Source of the DNA: Alloalcanivorax marinus
Lineage (GTDB): Bacteria; Pseudomonadota; Gammaproteobacteria; Pseudomonadales; Alcanivoracaceae
Assembly (NCBI RefSeq): GCF_016785095.1
Contig: NZ_JAEKJB010000006.1
Span: 62,001 to 126,000, forward strand
Length of the DNA stretch: 64,000 nt
Reading direction: 5' to 3'
Within the stretch, counting starts at the first letter, position 1. Every line of letters starts with the position of its first letter. A model generated the notes under the pieces. The model saw only the letters and a program-made list of their open reading frames with translations, was not told where the DNA came from and ran no database searches. This document shows positions 1 through 10,524 of this stretch, piece by piece. A program made the translations under genes and the position numbers.

Positions 1-267
1 TACCGCGTGGCGATTCAGGCGGTCATCAAGGCCGGCCAGTACGCCTACCGGGACCGCAAGGTACGCAAGCGTCAGTTCCGTCGTCTCTGGATCGTGCGGA
101 TCAACGCGGCGGCGCGTCTCAACGGCCTGTCCTACAGCCGTATGATCGACGGCCTGAAAAAGGCGTCCATCGAGATCGACCGTAAGGTACTGGCGGACCT
201 GGCGGTTCGTGATCAGGTGGCTTTTGGCGCTTTGGCGGAAAAAGCCAAAGCGAGTCTCGCCGCCTGA
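1..267 (+). CDS. rplT: 50S ribosomal protein L20, 3' part
   Basis: This is the C-terminal 88 residues of ribosomal protein L20, which binds 23S rRNA early in large-subunit assembly. The reading frame is open from base 1, so the gene begins before the window; the family is about 118 residues, so roughly 30 are missing. The conserved stretches [17 protein letters not shown] and [11 protein letters not shown] are present, followed by the usual C-terminal helix. An internal GTG at base 7 is valine in the family and not a start. L20 normally follows infC and rpmI and precedes pheST, which fits. A strong terminator follows at 311-344. Confidence 0.97.
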   Translation, partial: YRVAIQAVIKAGQYAYRDRKVRKRQFRRLWIVRINAAARLNGLSYSRMIDGLKKASIEIDRKVLADLAVRDQVAFGALAEKAKASLAA

Positions 268-290
268 GCCGACTGTCGGTCAGTCCGTAA

Positions 291-1412
<1,122 letters not shown>

Positions 1413-1447
1413 GTCCACCACGCCACGGAATCCGAGGATAACCAAGA

Positions 1448-3823
1448 ATGCGTTTCAACGAAGCCTGGTTGCGGGAATGGGTCAATCCCGACATCGACAC
1501 CGACACCCTGGTCCACCAACTGACCATGGCCGGCCTGGAAGTGGATGCCGTGGAACCGGCGGCCGCCCCCTTCACCGGCGTGGTGGTGGGCGAGATCGTC
1601 AGCTGCCAGCCACACCCGGACGCCGACAAACTGCGTCTGTGCCAAGTCAGCGATGGCGAAACCACCTTTCCGGTGGTATGCGGCGCGCCCAATGCCCGCG
1701 AGGGCCTCAAGGCGCCGTTCGCCAAGGTCGGCGCGCAACTGCCCGGCGACCTCAAGATCAAGAAAGCCAAGCTGCGCGGTCAGCCCTCCGAGGGCATGCT
1801 CTGCGGCGGTTCGGAACTGGGCCTGGAAGACCTGATCGACGGCCTGCTGGAGCTGCCGGCGGACGCGCCGGTGGGCGCCGACATCCGCGCCTGGCTGAAC
1901 CTGGATGACACCGTCATCGAGGTGGACCTGACCCCCAACCGGGCGGATTGCCTGAGCCTGCGCGGCATCGCCCGGGAAGTGGGCGTGCTCAACCGGGCCG
2001 CGGTGAGCGAGCCCGCCGCCGAGACCCTGGCCGCCGCCGTGGACGCCACCTTCCCGGTCACCGTGGAAGACGTGGAAGGCTGCCCGCGCTACCTGGGCCG
2101 GGTGATCCGGGGCATCGACCCGGCCGCCGCCACGCCACTGTGGATGGTGGAGCGGTTGCGCCGCGCCGGGCTGCGTTCCATCGACCCGATCGTCGACGTG
2201 ACCAACTATGTGCTGCTGGAGCTGGGCCAGCCCCTGCACGCCTTCGATCTGAATAAACTGGACGGTGGCATCGTGGTGCGCAAGGCCCGCGCCGGCGAGC
2301 AACTGCACACCCTGGACGACCAGACTCTGGAACTGCGCGACGACACCCTGGTGATCGCCGACGGCAGTGGCCCGGTGGCCCTGGCCGGCATCATGGGCGG
2401 GCGGCCCAGCGCCGTGTCCGAAGGCACCACGGATCTGTTCCTGGAATGCGCTTTCTTCAACCCGCTGACCATCGTCGGCAAGGCCCGCGGCTATGGTCTG
2501 CACACGGACTCCTCGCACCGCTACGAGCGTGGCGTGGACCCGGCCCTGCAGCAGCGCGCCATCGAGCGTGCCAGCGCCCTGATCGTCGCCATCGCCGGCG
2601 GTGAAGCCGGCCCGGTCACCGAGCAGGGTGATCCGGCCCGGCTGCCGGTGGCGGCACCGATCCCGCTGCGCGCGGCCAGGGTAACCGCGCTGCTCGGCGC
2701 CGCCCTGGCGGACGCCGACATCGAGGACATCCTCGCCCGCCTGGGCATGGACATGGCCGCCGAGGGCGAAGGGCACTGGTCGGTGACCCCGCCGAGCTGG
2801 CGCTTCGACATGGCCATCGAGGAAGACCTGATCGAGGAACTGGCCCGGGTGCACGGCTACGAGAACCTGCCCAGCCGGGTACCGGCGGGCACCCCCGCCG
2901 GTGAGCCCGAAGGCGAGCATGTTCTGCCCGTGCGCCGGCTGGCGGATACCCTGCGCGACCGGGGTTATCTGGAAGCCATCACCTACAGCTTCGTGGCCCC
3001 GGACCTGCTTGCCAAGGTCGATCCGGAGCATCCGCCCCTGCCGCTGCTCAACCCGATCTCCGCCGACCTGGGCGTGATGCGCACCAATCTGTTCGCCGGT
3101 CTGCTCAACGCCGCCGGCCGCAACCTGAACCGTCAGATCGACCGGTTGCGCTTGTTCGAGACCGGCTTGCGCTTCGTGCCTGGCGCCGACGGCCTGAATC
3201 AGGAACCGATGATCGCCGGCCTGCTGTACGGCAGCGCCCAACCGGCCCACTGGCAGGCGAAACCCCGCCAGGTGGATTTCTACGACCTCAAGGGGGACGT
3301 GGAAGCCCTGTTGGCCCTGTCCGACGCCGATGCCTTCGATTTCCGGCCCGGCCAGCATCCGGCCCTGCACCCGGGCCAGTGCGCCGAGCTGGTTCGCGAC
3401 GGTGCCGTGGTGGGCTATCTGGGCAAGCTGCACCCGCGCCTGGCCAAGGCGCTGGACCTGCCCAAGGACCTTTACCTGTTCGAACTGGCCCTGGCGCCCC
3501 TGCGTGACGGCCTGCTGCCCCGTTTCGAGCCGGTCTCCGATCAGCCCCGGGTCCAGCGTGACCTGGCCTTCGTCATGGATGACCAGGTGGCCGCCGGCGA
3601 TCTGGTGGCGGCGGTGCGCGCCGCCTGCGACGAGCGTCTGCGGGATGTGCGCATCTTCGATGTCTATCAAGGCGAGCACATTGAGGCCGGCCGCAAAAGC
3701 CTGGCCCTGACCTTGACCTTCCAGGATCCTTCGCGCACTCTTAGAGACACCCAGGTCAACGACCTGGTTGATCAGGTTGTAACCCAGTTAAAACAACAGT
3801 TTAACGCAACCCTCAGGGACTGA
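1448..3823 (+). CDS. pheT: Phenylalanine-tRNA ligase beta subunit
   Basis: This is the 791-residue beta subunit, the usual length, which holds tRNA and carries the editing site. The N-terminal EMAP/OB-type tRNA-binding domain spans about residues 40-150. The B3/B4 editing region follows, then B5, the catalytic-like module and a C-terminal FDX-ACB anticodon-binding domain. The motif VDVTNYVLLELGQPLHAFD and the B3/B4 signature around GGRPSAVS are visible. GAGGATAACCAAG precedes the ATG as a ribosome site. It is co-transcribed with pheS and probably with ihfA, whose start lies 28 bp after the pheT stop. Confidence 0.97.
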   Translation: MRFNEAWLREWVNPDIDTDTLVHQLTMAGLEVDAVEPAAAPFTGVVVGEIVSCQPHPDADKLRLCQVSDGETTFPVVCGAPNAREGLKAPFAKVGAQLPGDLKIKKAKLRGQPSEGMLCGGSELGLEDLIDGLLELPADAPVGADIRAWLNLDDTVIEVDLTPNRADCLSLRGIAREVGVLNRAAVSEPAAETLAAAVDATFPVTVEDVEGCPRYLGRVIRGIDPAAATPLWMVERLRRAGLRSIDPIVDVTNYVLLELGQPLHAFDLNKLDGGIVVRKARAGEQLHTLDDQTLELRDDTLVIADGSGPVALAGIMGGRPSAVSEGTTDLFLECAFFNPLTIVGKARGYGLHTDSSHRYERGVDPALQQRAIERASALIVAIAGGEAGPVTEQGDPARLPVAAPIPLRAARVTALLGAALADADIEDILARLGMDMAAEGEGHWSVTPPSWRFDMAIEEDLIEELARVHGYENLPSRVPAGTPAGEPEGEHVLPVRRLADTLRDRGYLEAITYSFVAPDLLAKVDPEHPPLPLLNPISADLGVMRTNLFAGLLNAAGRNLNRQIDRLRLFETGLRFVPGADGLNQEPMIAGLLYGSAQPAHWQAKPRQVDFYDLKGDVEALLALSDADAFDFRPGQHPALHPGQCAELVRDGAVVGYLGKLHPRLAKALDLPKDLYLFELALAPLRDGLLPRFEPVSDQPRVQRDLAFVMDDQVAAGDLVAAVRAACDERLRDVRIFDVYQGEHIEAGRKSLALTLTFQDPSRTLRDTQVNDLVDQVVTQLKQQFNATLRD

Positions 3824-3851
3824 TTGCGGGGGCTGATTCGAGGCATTTTCC

Positions 3852-4151
3852 ATGGCGCTGACCAAGGCAGACATGGCCGACCGGCTGCATGAGGAGCTCG
3901 GTCTCAATAAGCGTGAAGCCAAGGAACTGGTGGAAGCCTTCTTCGAGGAAATCCGGGATTCACTGGCCGAGAACCGGCCGGTGAAGCTCTCCGGTTTCGG
4001 CAATTTCGATCTGCGTGACAAAAGCGAGCGCCCCGGTCGCAACCCCAAGACCGGCGAGGAAATCCCGATCTCCGCGCGGCGCGTGGTGACCTTCCGGCCC
4101 GGTCAGAAACTCAAGCAGCGGGTGGAAGACTATGCTCGAACCCAGTCATAA
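3852..4151 (+). CDS. ihfA: Integration host factor subunit alpha
   Basis: This is the alpha subunit of IHF, which bends DNA sharply and assists replication, site-specific recombination and sigma-54 promoters. It has 99 residues, full length for the family. The DNABII fold is clear: N-terminal helices, the [12 protein letters not shown] strand and the DNA-binding arm with the conserved [11 protein letters not shown] tip proline. The start ATG follows pheT directly, as in pseudomonads and enterobacteria. Its last 20 bp overlap the next gene, which implies translational coupling. IHF may serve the sigma-54 promoter described further on, though nothing in the sequence proves that link. Confidence 0.97.
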   Translation: MALTKADMADRLHEELGLNKREAKELVEAFFEEIRDSLAENRPVKLSGFGNFDLRDKSERPGRNPKTGEEIPISARRVVTFRPGQKLKQRVEDYARTQS

Positions 4152-4488
4152 CGACGAATTGCCGGCGATCCCCGGCAAGCGTTACTTCACCATTGGTGAG
4201 GTCAGTGAGCTGTGCGACGTGAAGCCGCACGTGCTGCGTTACTGGGAGCAGGAGTTTCCCCAGCTCAAACCGGTGAAGCGGCGCGGCAACCGCCGTTACT
4301 ACCAGCGCCAGGACGTGCTCACCATCCGCCAGATCCGCAGCCTGCTCTACGAGCAGGGCTTCACCATCGGCGGCGCCCGCCAGCAGCTCTCCGGTGATGC
4401 CAACGCCGAGCACGCCACTCGCTACCATCAAATGATCCGACAGATGATCGTGGAGCTGGAAGACGTGCTTGAAGTGCTCAACACCTGA
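4132..4488 (+). CDS. MerR-family regulator (ihfA-linked type)
   Basis: This is a 118-residue MerR-family protein. The N-terminal winged-helix DNA-binding domain covers about residues 17-85 ([27 protein letters not shown], then the [12 protein letters not shown] wing). A short helical tail, ending [12 protein letters not shown], replaces an effector domain. No cysteine cluster for metal binding is visible. This gene accompanies ihfA in many gammaproteobacteria and its target is not established. It overlaps ihfA by 20 bp. The tRNA-Pro gene follows about 90 bp downstream. Confidence 0.9.
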   Translation: MLEPSHNDELPAIPGKRYFTIGEVSELCDVKPHVLRYWEQEFPQLKPVKRRGNRRYYQRQDVLTIRQIRSLLYEQGFTIGGARQQLSGDANAEHATRYHQMIRQMIVELEDVLEVLNT

Positions 4489-4575
4489 TCAAACAAACGA
4501 GATCCGGGTTCCATCCCCCGCCCTGATCCGTTATGATTCACGCCGCTTCGCCACGGTGCCCGTGACGAAGCCAGA

Positions 4576-4641
<66 letters not shown>

Positions 4642-4657
<16 letters not shown>

Positions 4658-4855
4658 AATCGAAAGAAAAAGGCCCGGCGTGACTGCCGGGCCTTTTTTT
4701 GTTTCCGCGAGGCGTGGGGCGGATTGCCGGCCCTCGGCCTGCATGCCTCGGGCGTTCGCCAGGGCGCAAGCGGTGCTTGCACCGGGAACCTGGCGAACCC
4801 TTCCGTCCCGACCAAATCGAAAGAAAAAGGCCCGGCGTAACTGCCGGGCCTTTTT
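4642..4855 (+). repeat. Direct repeat of the tRNA-Pro 3' end plus terminator
   Basis: Bases 4642-4697, the last 16 nt of tRNA-Pro with its terminator, recur at 4799-4854 with a single mismatch in the terminator loop (GTGACT against GTAACT). The second copy has no tRNA body. It is preceded instead by a nested palindrome: outer arms GTTCGCCAGG (4754-4763) and CCTGGCGAAC (4789-4798), inner arms GCAAGC (4766-4771) and GCTTGC (4775-4780). The outer arm abuts the duplicated tRNA end exactly. This looks like a tandem tRNA whose body was replaced, or the remnant of an integration event at the tRNA 3' end. The rest of the gap to 5041 holds a short tandem TTTTTGCCCCAC repeat near 4865-4890 and no gene. 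Confidence 0.85.
4669..4698 (+). terminator. Terminator of tRNA-Pro
   Basis: The stem AGGCCCGGC/GCCGGGCCT (4671-4679 with 4686-4694) is followed by a run of T residues, 12 nt after the CCA end. A near-identical second copy stands at 4828-4855. Confidence 0.9.
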
Positions 4856-5041
4856 CGTTTCTGGCATTTTTGCCCCACTTTTTGCCCCACCGATAATGGC
4901 TCGGCCTCGGCGGCGACCCTGACCCGGGAGCCGGGTGGAGCCTCCCGCCGCCGGAAGCGGTCGCCCTTGCCATGACTGTATTCTTGGCGCCGAAAGCGCC
5001 ATGCTTGGGGCACCCGACCAGGGAATAAGGTCCCAGGCTTG

Positions 5042-7636
5042 ATGGCGCAGAAACGCTTCCGCAAAACACACTTTTTCTGGCTGCTCCCCCTGCTCGTGCT
5101 GTTGGTGCCGGTGCTGGCGCTGCTGGCGGCGCCGCTGTTCGGCGTGCACTGGCAGGGCCTCGGCTGGCGCCAGGGGCCGAGCCTGGATGCGCTCTGGTAC
5201 GAGAGCGATGGCTGCCGCCAGGTGGACGTGCACGGGGCGCGGCTGAGCGGCCTGTGGCCGCTCACCCTGACCCTGGATACGGTGGGGGTTCACGATTGCC
5301 CCGATGACGGCACGCCGTTCCGGCTGCCGTCTCTGCCGCCCGTGGATATCACCGTCTGGGCTCTGCAGTACCAGGATTACCCGCCGCTGATGGCGCACCT
5401 GAGCCAGGCCGGCGGCCGCTGGCGGGGGCGGACGGAATTCCGTGGCAGTGAGCTGGAGGCGGAATACCGCCGCGATCGGGGCCGCTGGCGGTTCACCGGA
5501 GACCTGCAGGCGGCGCCGTTCGCCGCCGTGCTGGGCAGCGGCCCGCTCACCGGCGGGGTGCGCTTGCAGGGCGATGGCCAGTGGCTTCCCGGGCAGCGCT
5601 TCCAGGGCAAGCTGGTGGCCCTGGGCCGGGATCTGGGCGTGTCCGGGCAGGGCCCACGCGGCGACCTGACCGTGCGGGCGCGTTGGCACAATGACTATTG
5701 GCGCGTGCGCGCCGCCCTGGATGAGCCCCTGGCCCTGGGAGGTGGCTGGGTGGTCAGCCCGGGGCGGGATCTGATCGCCGAAGGCCGTGGCCTGGCACTG
5801 AGCCAGGCGGATGGCCGGCTGGTGGTGAACGGGCCTTGGGGTCGGGCCGCTCTGGCGTTGAGCAGCGACGCCGAGCGGTTCGGGGAGGGGCAGGGTCGGT
5901 TGCTGCTCAGCGAGGGCTGGCGGGGCCGGCTCGACGTTGACTGGCGCGATGGCCAGCTGCGGCTGGCCCCCTTTCAGGTGAGCCTGCCGGAGCCCGCCGT
6001 CACCCTGCGCCTGCGTGAGCCGGCGACGCTGCCCCTGGCCCTGGAGGGCGAGGCGATACTGCCTCTGGAGGCGGTTTATCAGGACCTGACGCTGACCACC
6101 TCCGACAGCCGGGTCTACTGGCGGCCCAACGACGTGCAGTGGCGGGGCGGTTTGAACCTGACCGGCCAGTGGGGCGGCTATCGGCTCACGGGCCAATGGC
6201 AGGGCGACGCCGGCCCCACCGGCGTGCACGGTGAGCCCGCCCGGGTGCGGCTGAGCGACGCCGACCTGGATGTCACAGCCACCTTGCCGCTGGACGGGGT
6301 AACGCCACCCCATTGGCCGCTGGCCGCCACCCTGGAAGGCCGTTATCAATCGATTCCCTTCCGCGCCCGGGCCGACGCCCGCCTGGACGGCGACACCTGG
6401 AGCGGCGCGCTGAACGGGCGGGGCGGGCCGCTCCCGGAGCTGGACGGCGGGGTGCTCACCCTGGACGGTCGCTGGGACTACGCCGACCGGCCACGCCTGC
6501 TGGCCGGCGCCACCGTGAAGCTGTCGCGGGCGGTACGCGAGCGCTTGCTGATCCGACCGATCAACGCCCGTCTGACCACGCCGCTGGTGTTGGACGATGA
6601 TGGGCCCCATGGCCATCTGTCACTCGACGGGGAAGGCCTGGTGGCGGAGCGCTGGACCCTGCCGCCGGTGACCGGAGACGCGCACCTGGATGGCGATACC
6701 TTCGGCGCCGAACTGCGGGTGCCGGCCTGGCAAACCCAAATCAACCTGAGTGGCCGTGCCCGCACACGGGGGTACGCCGGTACCCTGAGCGGCGTCACGC
6801 CCCTGGCGCCGGCCATGAGCCGGGGGTTGCCGTTCACCTTTCAGGGGGGAGACCTGAACCTGGAGGGAAACTGGCGCTGGGCCGGCAGCGCGCACCTGGA
6901 TGGCCGGCTCACCGGCCACGGCCTGGATCTGGACTGGGGCAGCGTTCAGGCCCGGGGGCTGGACGCGGAGCTGGCCCTCGGCTGGGACGACGGCGCCGCC
7001 GCCCTGGCCACGGTAACGCCGCTGACCCTGGCGTCCCTGGACGTGGGCGTGCCGATCACCGATTTGCGCCTGGATCTGGACAGCGACCTGAACACCTGGA
7101 CGGTCCGCCGCGCCCACGCCCGGGTACTGGGCGGCGAGATCCGTACCCCCGGGCTTAGCTGGCCGTCGCCGGCCTGGCAGCCGGTGGTGGTCACGCAAAT
7201 CGAGCTGTCGCGACTGGCCGCCCTGCAGGGTGAGCCGGCCGTGGCCCTGTCCGGCCGGGTGGGCGGTTACGTGCCCCTGCGGCTGCTGCGCGACAGCATC
7301 GCCGTGCGCCAGGGCCGGCTCGCCAACGAGACGCCGCTGTCGCTGTCGATCCTGCCGTCCAGCGGCGCCCAGGCCATGGCGCAATCCAATCGCGCCGTGT
7401 CGATCGCCCTGGAGGCCCTCAACCCGCTGCGCATCCAGCAATTCCAGGCCGGCGTGGACATGGCGGCGGACGGTTGGCTGGATGCCGCCGTGCGCATCCA
7501 GGGCGTCAACCCGCAACGAAACGGTCTGCCGGTGGTCTTTAATTACACTCACCGGGAAAATGTGCTGGAATTGTTGCGCAGTCTGCGCATCGGTGACCGC
7601 ATCACCGATCAGGTCATGACGGAGTCGAAACGATGA
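5042..7636 (+). CDS. ydbH: YdbH-like AsmA-type intermembrane lipid-transport protein
   Basis: This is a large (864-residue) envelope protein of the YdbH family. Those proteins work with TamB and YhdP to move phospholipid from the inner to the outer membrane. One N-terminal membrane anchor (about residues 8-30, [19 protein letters not shown]) is followed by a long beta-rich periplasmic region, as expected for the bridge-like AsmA superfamily. The C-terminal domain resembles the conserved YdbH end ([19 protein letters not shown]). The ATG at 5042 is chosen over an upstream TTG. Overlap of its stop with the ynbE start (ATGA), and ydbL beyond, match the known three-gene operon and strongly support the name. 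Confidence 0.85.
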   Translation: MAQKRFRKTHFFWLLPLLVLLVPVLALLAAPLFGVHWQGLGWRQGPSLDALWYESDGCRQVDVHGARLSGLWPLTLTLDTVGVHDCPDDGTPFRLPSLPPVDITVWALQYQDYPPLMAHLSQAGGRWRGRTEFRGSELEAEYRRDRGRWRFTGDLQAAPFAAVLGSGPLTGGVRLQGDGQWLPGQRFQGKLVALGRDLGVSGQGPRGDLTVRARWHNDYWRVRAALDEPLALGGGWVVSPGRDLIAEGRGLALSQADGRLVVNGPWGRAALALSSDAERFGEGQGRLLLSEGWRGRLDVDWRDGQLRLAPFQVSLPEPAVTLRLREPATLPLALEGEAILPLEAVYQDLTLTTSDSRVYWRPNDVQWRGGLNLTGQWGGYRLTGQWQGDAGPTGVHGEPARVRLSDADLDVTATLPLDGVTPPHWPLAATLEGRYQSIPFRARADARLDGDTWSGALNGRGGPLPELDGGVLTLDGRWDYADRPRLLAGATVKLSRAVRERLLIRPINARLTTPLVLDDDGPHGHLSLDGEGLVAERWTLPPVTGDAHLDGDTFGAELRVPAWQTQINLSGRARTRGYAGTLSGVTPLAPAMSRGLPFTFQGGDLNLEGNWRWAGSAHLDGRLTGHGLDLDWGSVQARGLDAELALGWDDGAAALATVTPLTLASLDVGVPITDLRLDLDSDLNTWTVRRAHARVLGGEIRTPGLSWPSPAWQPVVVTQIELSRLAALQGEPAVALSGRVGGYVPLRLLRDSIAVRQGRLANETPLSLSILPSSGAQAMAQSNRAVSIALEALNPLRIQQFQAGVDMAADGWLDAAVRIQGVNPQRNGLPVVFNYTHRENVLELLRSLRIGDRITDQVMTESKR

Positions 7637-7815
7637 AACCATTCTGGCTGGTGCTTGCGTTCCTGCCTCTTGCCGCCTGTACTCCACGGGTGGCGCTGGA
7701 GGCGCCCAAGGAGCCGATCACCATCAATTTGAACGTGAAGATCGACCATGAAATCCGCCTCAAGGTGGAGAAGGACATCGATCAGCTCTTCGACGAAGAC
7801 AGCGAGCTGTTCTGA
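7633..7815 (+). CDS. ynbE: YnbE-family lipoprotein
   Basis: This is a 60-residue outer-membrane lipoprotein of the YnbE family, the partner of YdbH. The signal peptide (residues 1-15) ends in a lipobox, LAAC, with the lipidated cysteine at about residue 16. The mature part contains EPITINLNVKIDHEIRLKVEKDID, the beta strand and helix typical of YnbE. As I recall, published work has YnbE stacking on the end of YdbH to complete the bridge. Translation is coupled to ydbH through the ATGA overlap. Confidence 0.9.
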   Translation: MKPFWLVLAFLPLAACTPRVALEAPKEPITINLNVKIDHEIRLKVEKDIDQLFDEDSELF

Positions 7816-7838
7816 TCAGGGCATTGAGGAGAGGACCC

Positions 7839-8162
7839 ATGACATTGATACGATACCTGGTGCTGGCCGCGGCCCTGCTGCTGTCGGTGACCGCCGCCGC
7901 TCTGGATCTCAACCAGGCCAAGGCGGAGGGCTTGGTGGGCGAGCAGCCGAACGGTTATCTGGGAGTGGTGAAGGCCACGCCGGCGGCGGTGGAGTTGGTC
8001 TCCGACATCAACGAAAAGCGGCGCGCCGCCTACGAGCGCATCGCCAAGCAGAATGGCATCACTCTGGATCAGGTGGCCAATCTGGCCGGCCAGAAAGCCA
8101 TCGAGAAAACGCCGAGCGGTGAGTACATCAAAACTCCCACCGGCCAGTGGGTGGAAAAATAG
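7839..8162 (+). CDS. ydbL: YdbL-family periplasmic protein (DUF1318)
   Basis: This is a 107-residue secreted protein of the YdbL family (DUF1318). The signal peptide covers about residues 1-21 (ending SVTAAA, then LDLNQAKAEGLVGE). The conserved features GLVGEQPNGYLG and an EKR...RIAKQNGI helix are present. As I recall, published work has YdbL modulating the YdbH-YnbE bridge, possibly as a chaperone. The ATG at 7839 is used rather than a TTG at 7824 because GAGGAGAGG lies just upstream of it. It is the last gene of the operon; no strong terminator is visible in the following 120 bp. Confidence 0.88.
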   Translation: MTLIRYLVLAAALLLSVTAAALDLNQAKAEGLVGEQPNGYLGVVKATPAAVELVSDINEKRRAAYERIAKQNGITLDQVANLAGQKAIEKTPSGEYIKTPTGQWVEK

Positions 8163-8284
8163 GTTCACCGCGCCCGGCCCCTGTAGCAGCGACTGGGCGG
8201 CACCCACGCAGATCCGCGTCCCGGATAGAGACCGCCCGCATCGATTTTCCGCCAAAGCGCGATGAACCAAAAAACAGCCGTTTG

Positions 8285-10213
8285 CTAGCCGTCCCGCTGG
8301 TTGGGTGGCGTTAGCCGGTAGCGGCGCATGCGCCGGTACACGGTGGGCCGGGAAATGCCCAGGGCACGGGCTACCGGGCTGATGCGCCAGTGGTGTTGTT
8401 TGAGCAGGCGCTCCAGGGCGTCGCGGCGCGGATCGCCGGCGTCCTGGTCGGCACTGGCCGTCGGCGCGCTGGGCCCGATCACCCGCTCCAGGCATTCCTC
8501 CGGCAGGTCGGCGACGGTGATTTCCTGGCCGTCGCAGGTGGCCTCGGCGAAGCCGAGGGCGTTGGCCAGCTGGCGGATATTACCGGGCCAGGGGCAGGCG
8601 AGCAGGGCGCTCATGGCGTCGGCGCGCAGACGCGGCGCCGGTCGGCCCAGTTGTTTTTCCAGTTCGGCCAGGGTGGCACCGATCACATGCTGCTTGTCGG
8701 CCCGTTCGCGCAATGGAGGCAGCCGCAGGGTGGCGCCGTTGAGGCGATAGTAGAGATCCTCGCGGAAGCGGCCCTCGGCGATCAGCCGGGCCGGGTCCCG
8801 GTGGGTGGCGGCGATCACCCGGCAGTTCACCTTCACCGGCTGTTCCGCCCCCAGGGGCAGTACCTCGCCCTCCGCCAGTACTCTTAGCAGGCGGGTTTGC
8901 AGGGGCAACGGCATGTCGCCGATTTCATCCAGAAACAGGGTGCCGCCATCGGCCAGTTGAATCAGGCCCCGGGCGCCTTTGGCCCGTGCCCCGGTGAAGG
9001 TGCCGGGCCGGTAACCGAACAGCTCGCTTTCGATCAGGGATTCCGGGATCGCGGCGCAGTTCACCGCCACGAACGGTCGCCGATGGCGGCGGCCACTGTC
9101 GTGGATGGCGCGGGCCAGGACTTCCTTGCCGGTGCCGGTGTCGCCCAGGATCAGCAGGCTCACGTCGCGGTGACGCAGGCGCTTGGCCAGCCCCAGGGTG
9201 CGGCGCATGGCCGGGTCGTCGGCGGCCAGGCGATCCAGGGCCGGCACCCGCTCCTGGTTCGCGGCGGCCGGTGGCCGGGGCGGGCGGCGCGGTTCGATGA
9301 GGGTACCGAACAGGGTGGTGCCCAGGGCGGAGACCCGGAAGGCGCGCACCTGGTCGTCGCACTGCTGGGGAATGCTCCACAGATCCGCCGGGTCGCAATC
9401 GAACAGCTCCGGCAGGGTCGCCCGTTCCGGATCGGGCAGGGTGCGGCGCAGCAGCGCCCGACCGGCGCCATTGGCGGCCAGCACCGTGCCGTCGCCGTCC
9501 ACCGCGAACAGATGCTGGCCGTTGACCTGCACGAACTCCCGGGAGGCATCGCAGCGGAACACGGTGTGATGGCGGTAGTGACGCAGGAAATAGGCGTCCT
9601 CGATCATGCGCGCGTAGAGGCGGATCAAATGCAGCGCGAAGTTCTGGCTGTCCCGGCCCGGGGCCGAATCCAGCGCGGAAATATCCAGCACCGCCAGCAG
9701 GCGTCCCTGGGGGTCGGTGATCGGCGCCGAGGTGCAGGTCAGGCCGATGTGGGTCGCGTCGAAGTGGTCCTGGCGGTGGCAGGTCAGCGCCCGCCCTTCC
9801 AGGATGCAGGTGCCCACCGCGCAGGTGCCGGCATGGTGTTCGTTCCAGTCCGCGCCCAGGTACAGGCCGGCCTGGCGCAGGCGCTGGTCGTGCCGACGGT
9901 CGCCGAGGAACTGCACGGTGATGCCGCGCTGGTCGGTGAGCAGCAGCACATAGCCGAGCCGGGCGATCTGCCCGTAGAGCTGCTCGACCCCGGCGCGCGC
10001 CACGTTGAGGAACTCATCGGCGCTTTCCTGATGCTCGCGCAGAATCCGCTGGGTGACGATGCGCGCCGGCCGGGGCCTGGCCGGGTCGAGGCCGTATTCC
10101 TCGATGCAGCGCTTCCAGGAACGGCCGATCGGGTTATCCGGCAGCGGGCCGCCGGTCGCGTAGCGCAGAACCCGGTCGATATGGTGGCGTTGCTGCTGCT
10201 CCAGGGCACTCAT
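8285..10213 (-). CDS. Sigma-54-dependent activator, AcoR-like
   Basis: This is a 642-residue enhancer-binding protein. An N-terminal GAF-type sensor region spans roughly residues 60-220 (with HHAGTCAVGTCILEGR), a PAS-like stretch follows, then the AAA+ domain and a Fis-type helix-turn-helix (ISPVARALGISRPTVYRRMRR). Walker A GDTGTGKE lies near residue 360 and Walker B GGTLFLDEIGDMPL follows. The sigma-54 contact loop reads GTFTGA in place of the usual GAFTGA. The layout matches AcoR-type activators, which sense small metabolites. The ATG at 10213 has GGAGG just upstream; a longer frame to 10246 is less likely. It is divergent from the monooxygenase gene and very likely activates it. Confidence 0.9.
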   Translation of the reverse strand: MSALEQQQRHHIDRVLRYATGGPLPDNPIGRSWKRCIEEYGLDPARPRPARIVTQRILREHQESADEFLNVARAGVEQLYGQIARLGYVLLLTDQRGITVQFLGDRRHDQRLRQAGLYLGADWNEHHAGTCAVGTCILEGRALTCHRQDHFDATHIGLTCTSAPITDPQGRLLAVLDISALDSAPGRDSQNFALHLIRLYARMIEDAYFLRHYRHHTVFRCDASREFVQVNGQHLFAVDGDGTVLAANGAGRALLRRTLPDPERATLPELFDCDPADLWSIPQQCDDQVRAFRVSALGTTLFGTLIEPRRPPRPPAAANQERVPALDRLAADDPAMRRTLGLAKRLRHRDVSLLILGDTGTGKEVLARAIHDSGRRHRRPFVAVNCAAIPESLIESELFGYRPGTFTGARAKGARGLIQLADGGTLFLDEIGDMPLPLQTRLLRVLAEGEVLPLGAEQPVKVNCRVIAATHRDPARLIAEGRFREDLYYRLNGATLRLPPLRERADKQHVIGATLAELEKQLGRPAPRLRADAMSALLACPWPGNIRQLANALGFAEATCDGQEITVADLPEECLERVIGPSAPTASADQDAGDPRRDALERLLKQHHWRISPVARALGISRPTVYRRMRRYRLTPPNQRDG

Positions 10214-10296
10214 GGCACCTCCGCCTTTCTTTTTGGTATCCGGCACGATCCAGGCTAGCGCGCCCCGGGCGGGCCCACCATGCGACTTGAGTACCA

Positions 10297-10342
10297 GTTA
10301 CACCTGTAACGCCGGCCCGTTACAGGGCGTTACGGGTGTTCG
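10297..10342 (+). promoter_or_regulatory. Candidate upstream activator sites (two dyads)
   Basis: GTTACA-CC-TGTAAC at 10297-10310 is an inverted repeat. A second imperfect dyad, CCCGTTAC-N5-GTTACGGG, follows at about 10317-10337. Both lie about 130-170 bp upstream of the predicted sigma-54 start, a normal position for enhancer-binding proteins. The resemblance to TGTAAC-type sites of AcoR relatives is from family knowledge; binding is inferred. Confidence 0.6.
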
Positions 10343-10444
10343 CCCGAAACCGCCGGGACAGGGCGTCTTTCCGGGCCGTGGCTCAACCGGTTTTTCCTTG
10401 CACTTCAGCCGGTTGTGGCGCCCGCCGAGCGGCCGGCGGCGCCT

Positions 10445-10460
10445 TGGCACGGGTTCTGCT
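10445..10460 (+). promoter_or_regulatory. Sigma-54 (-24/-12) promoter
   Basis: TGGCACGGGTTCTGCT matches the consensus TGGCAC-N5-TTGC at all but one position, with GG and GC exactly 10 bases apart. Transcription would start near 10471, about 54 bp before the monooxygenase ATG. A sigma-54 activator is encoded divergently next door, which supports the call. Confidence 0.85.
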
Positions 10461-10524
10461 CAACAGCGGACGAGCCCCGTTCCGTGATGGGGCCGGAAAA
10501 CAACAACGCAGCGAGGAGAACATC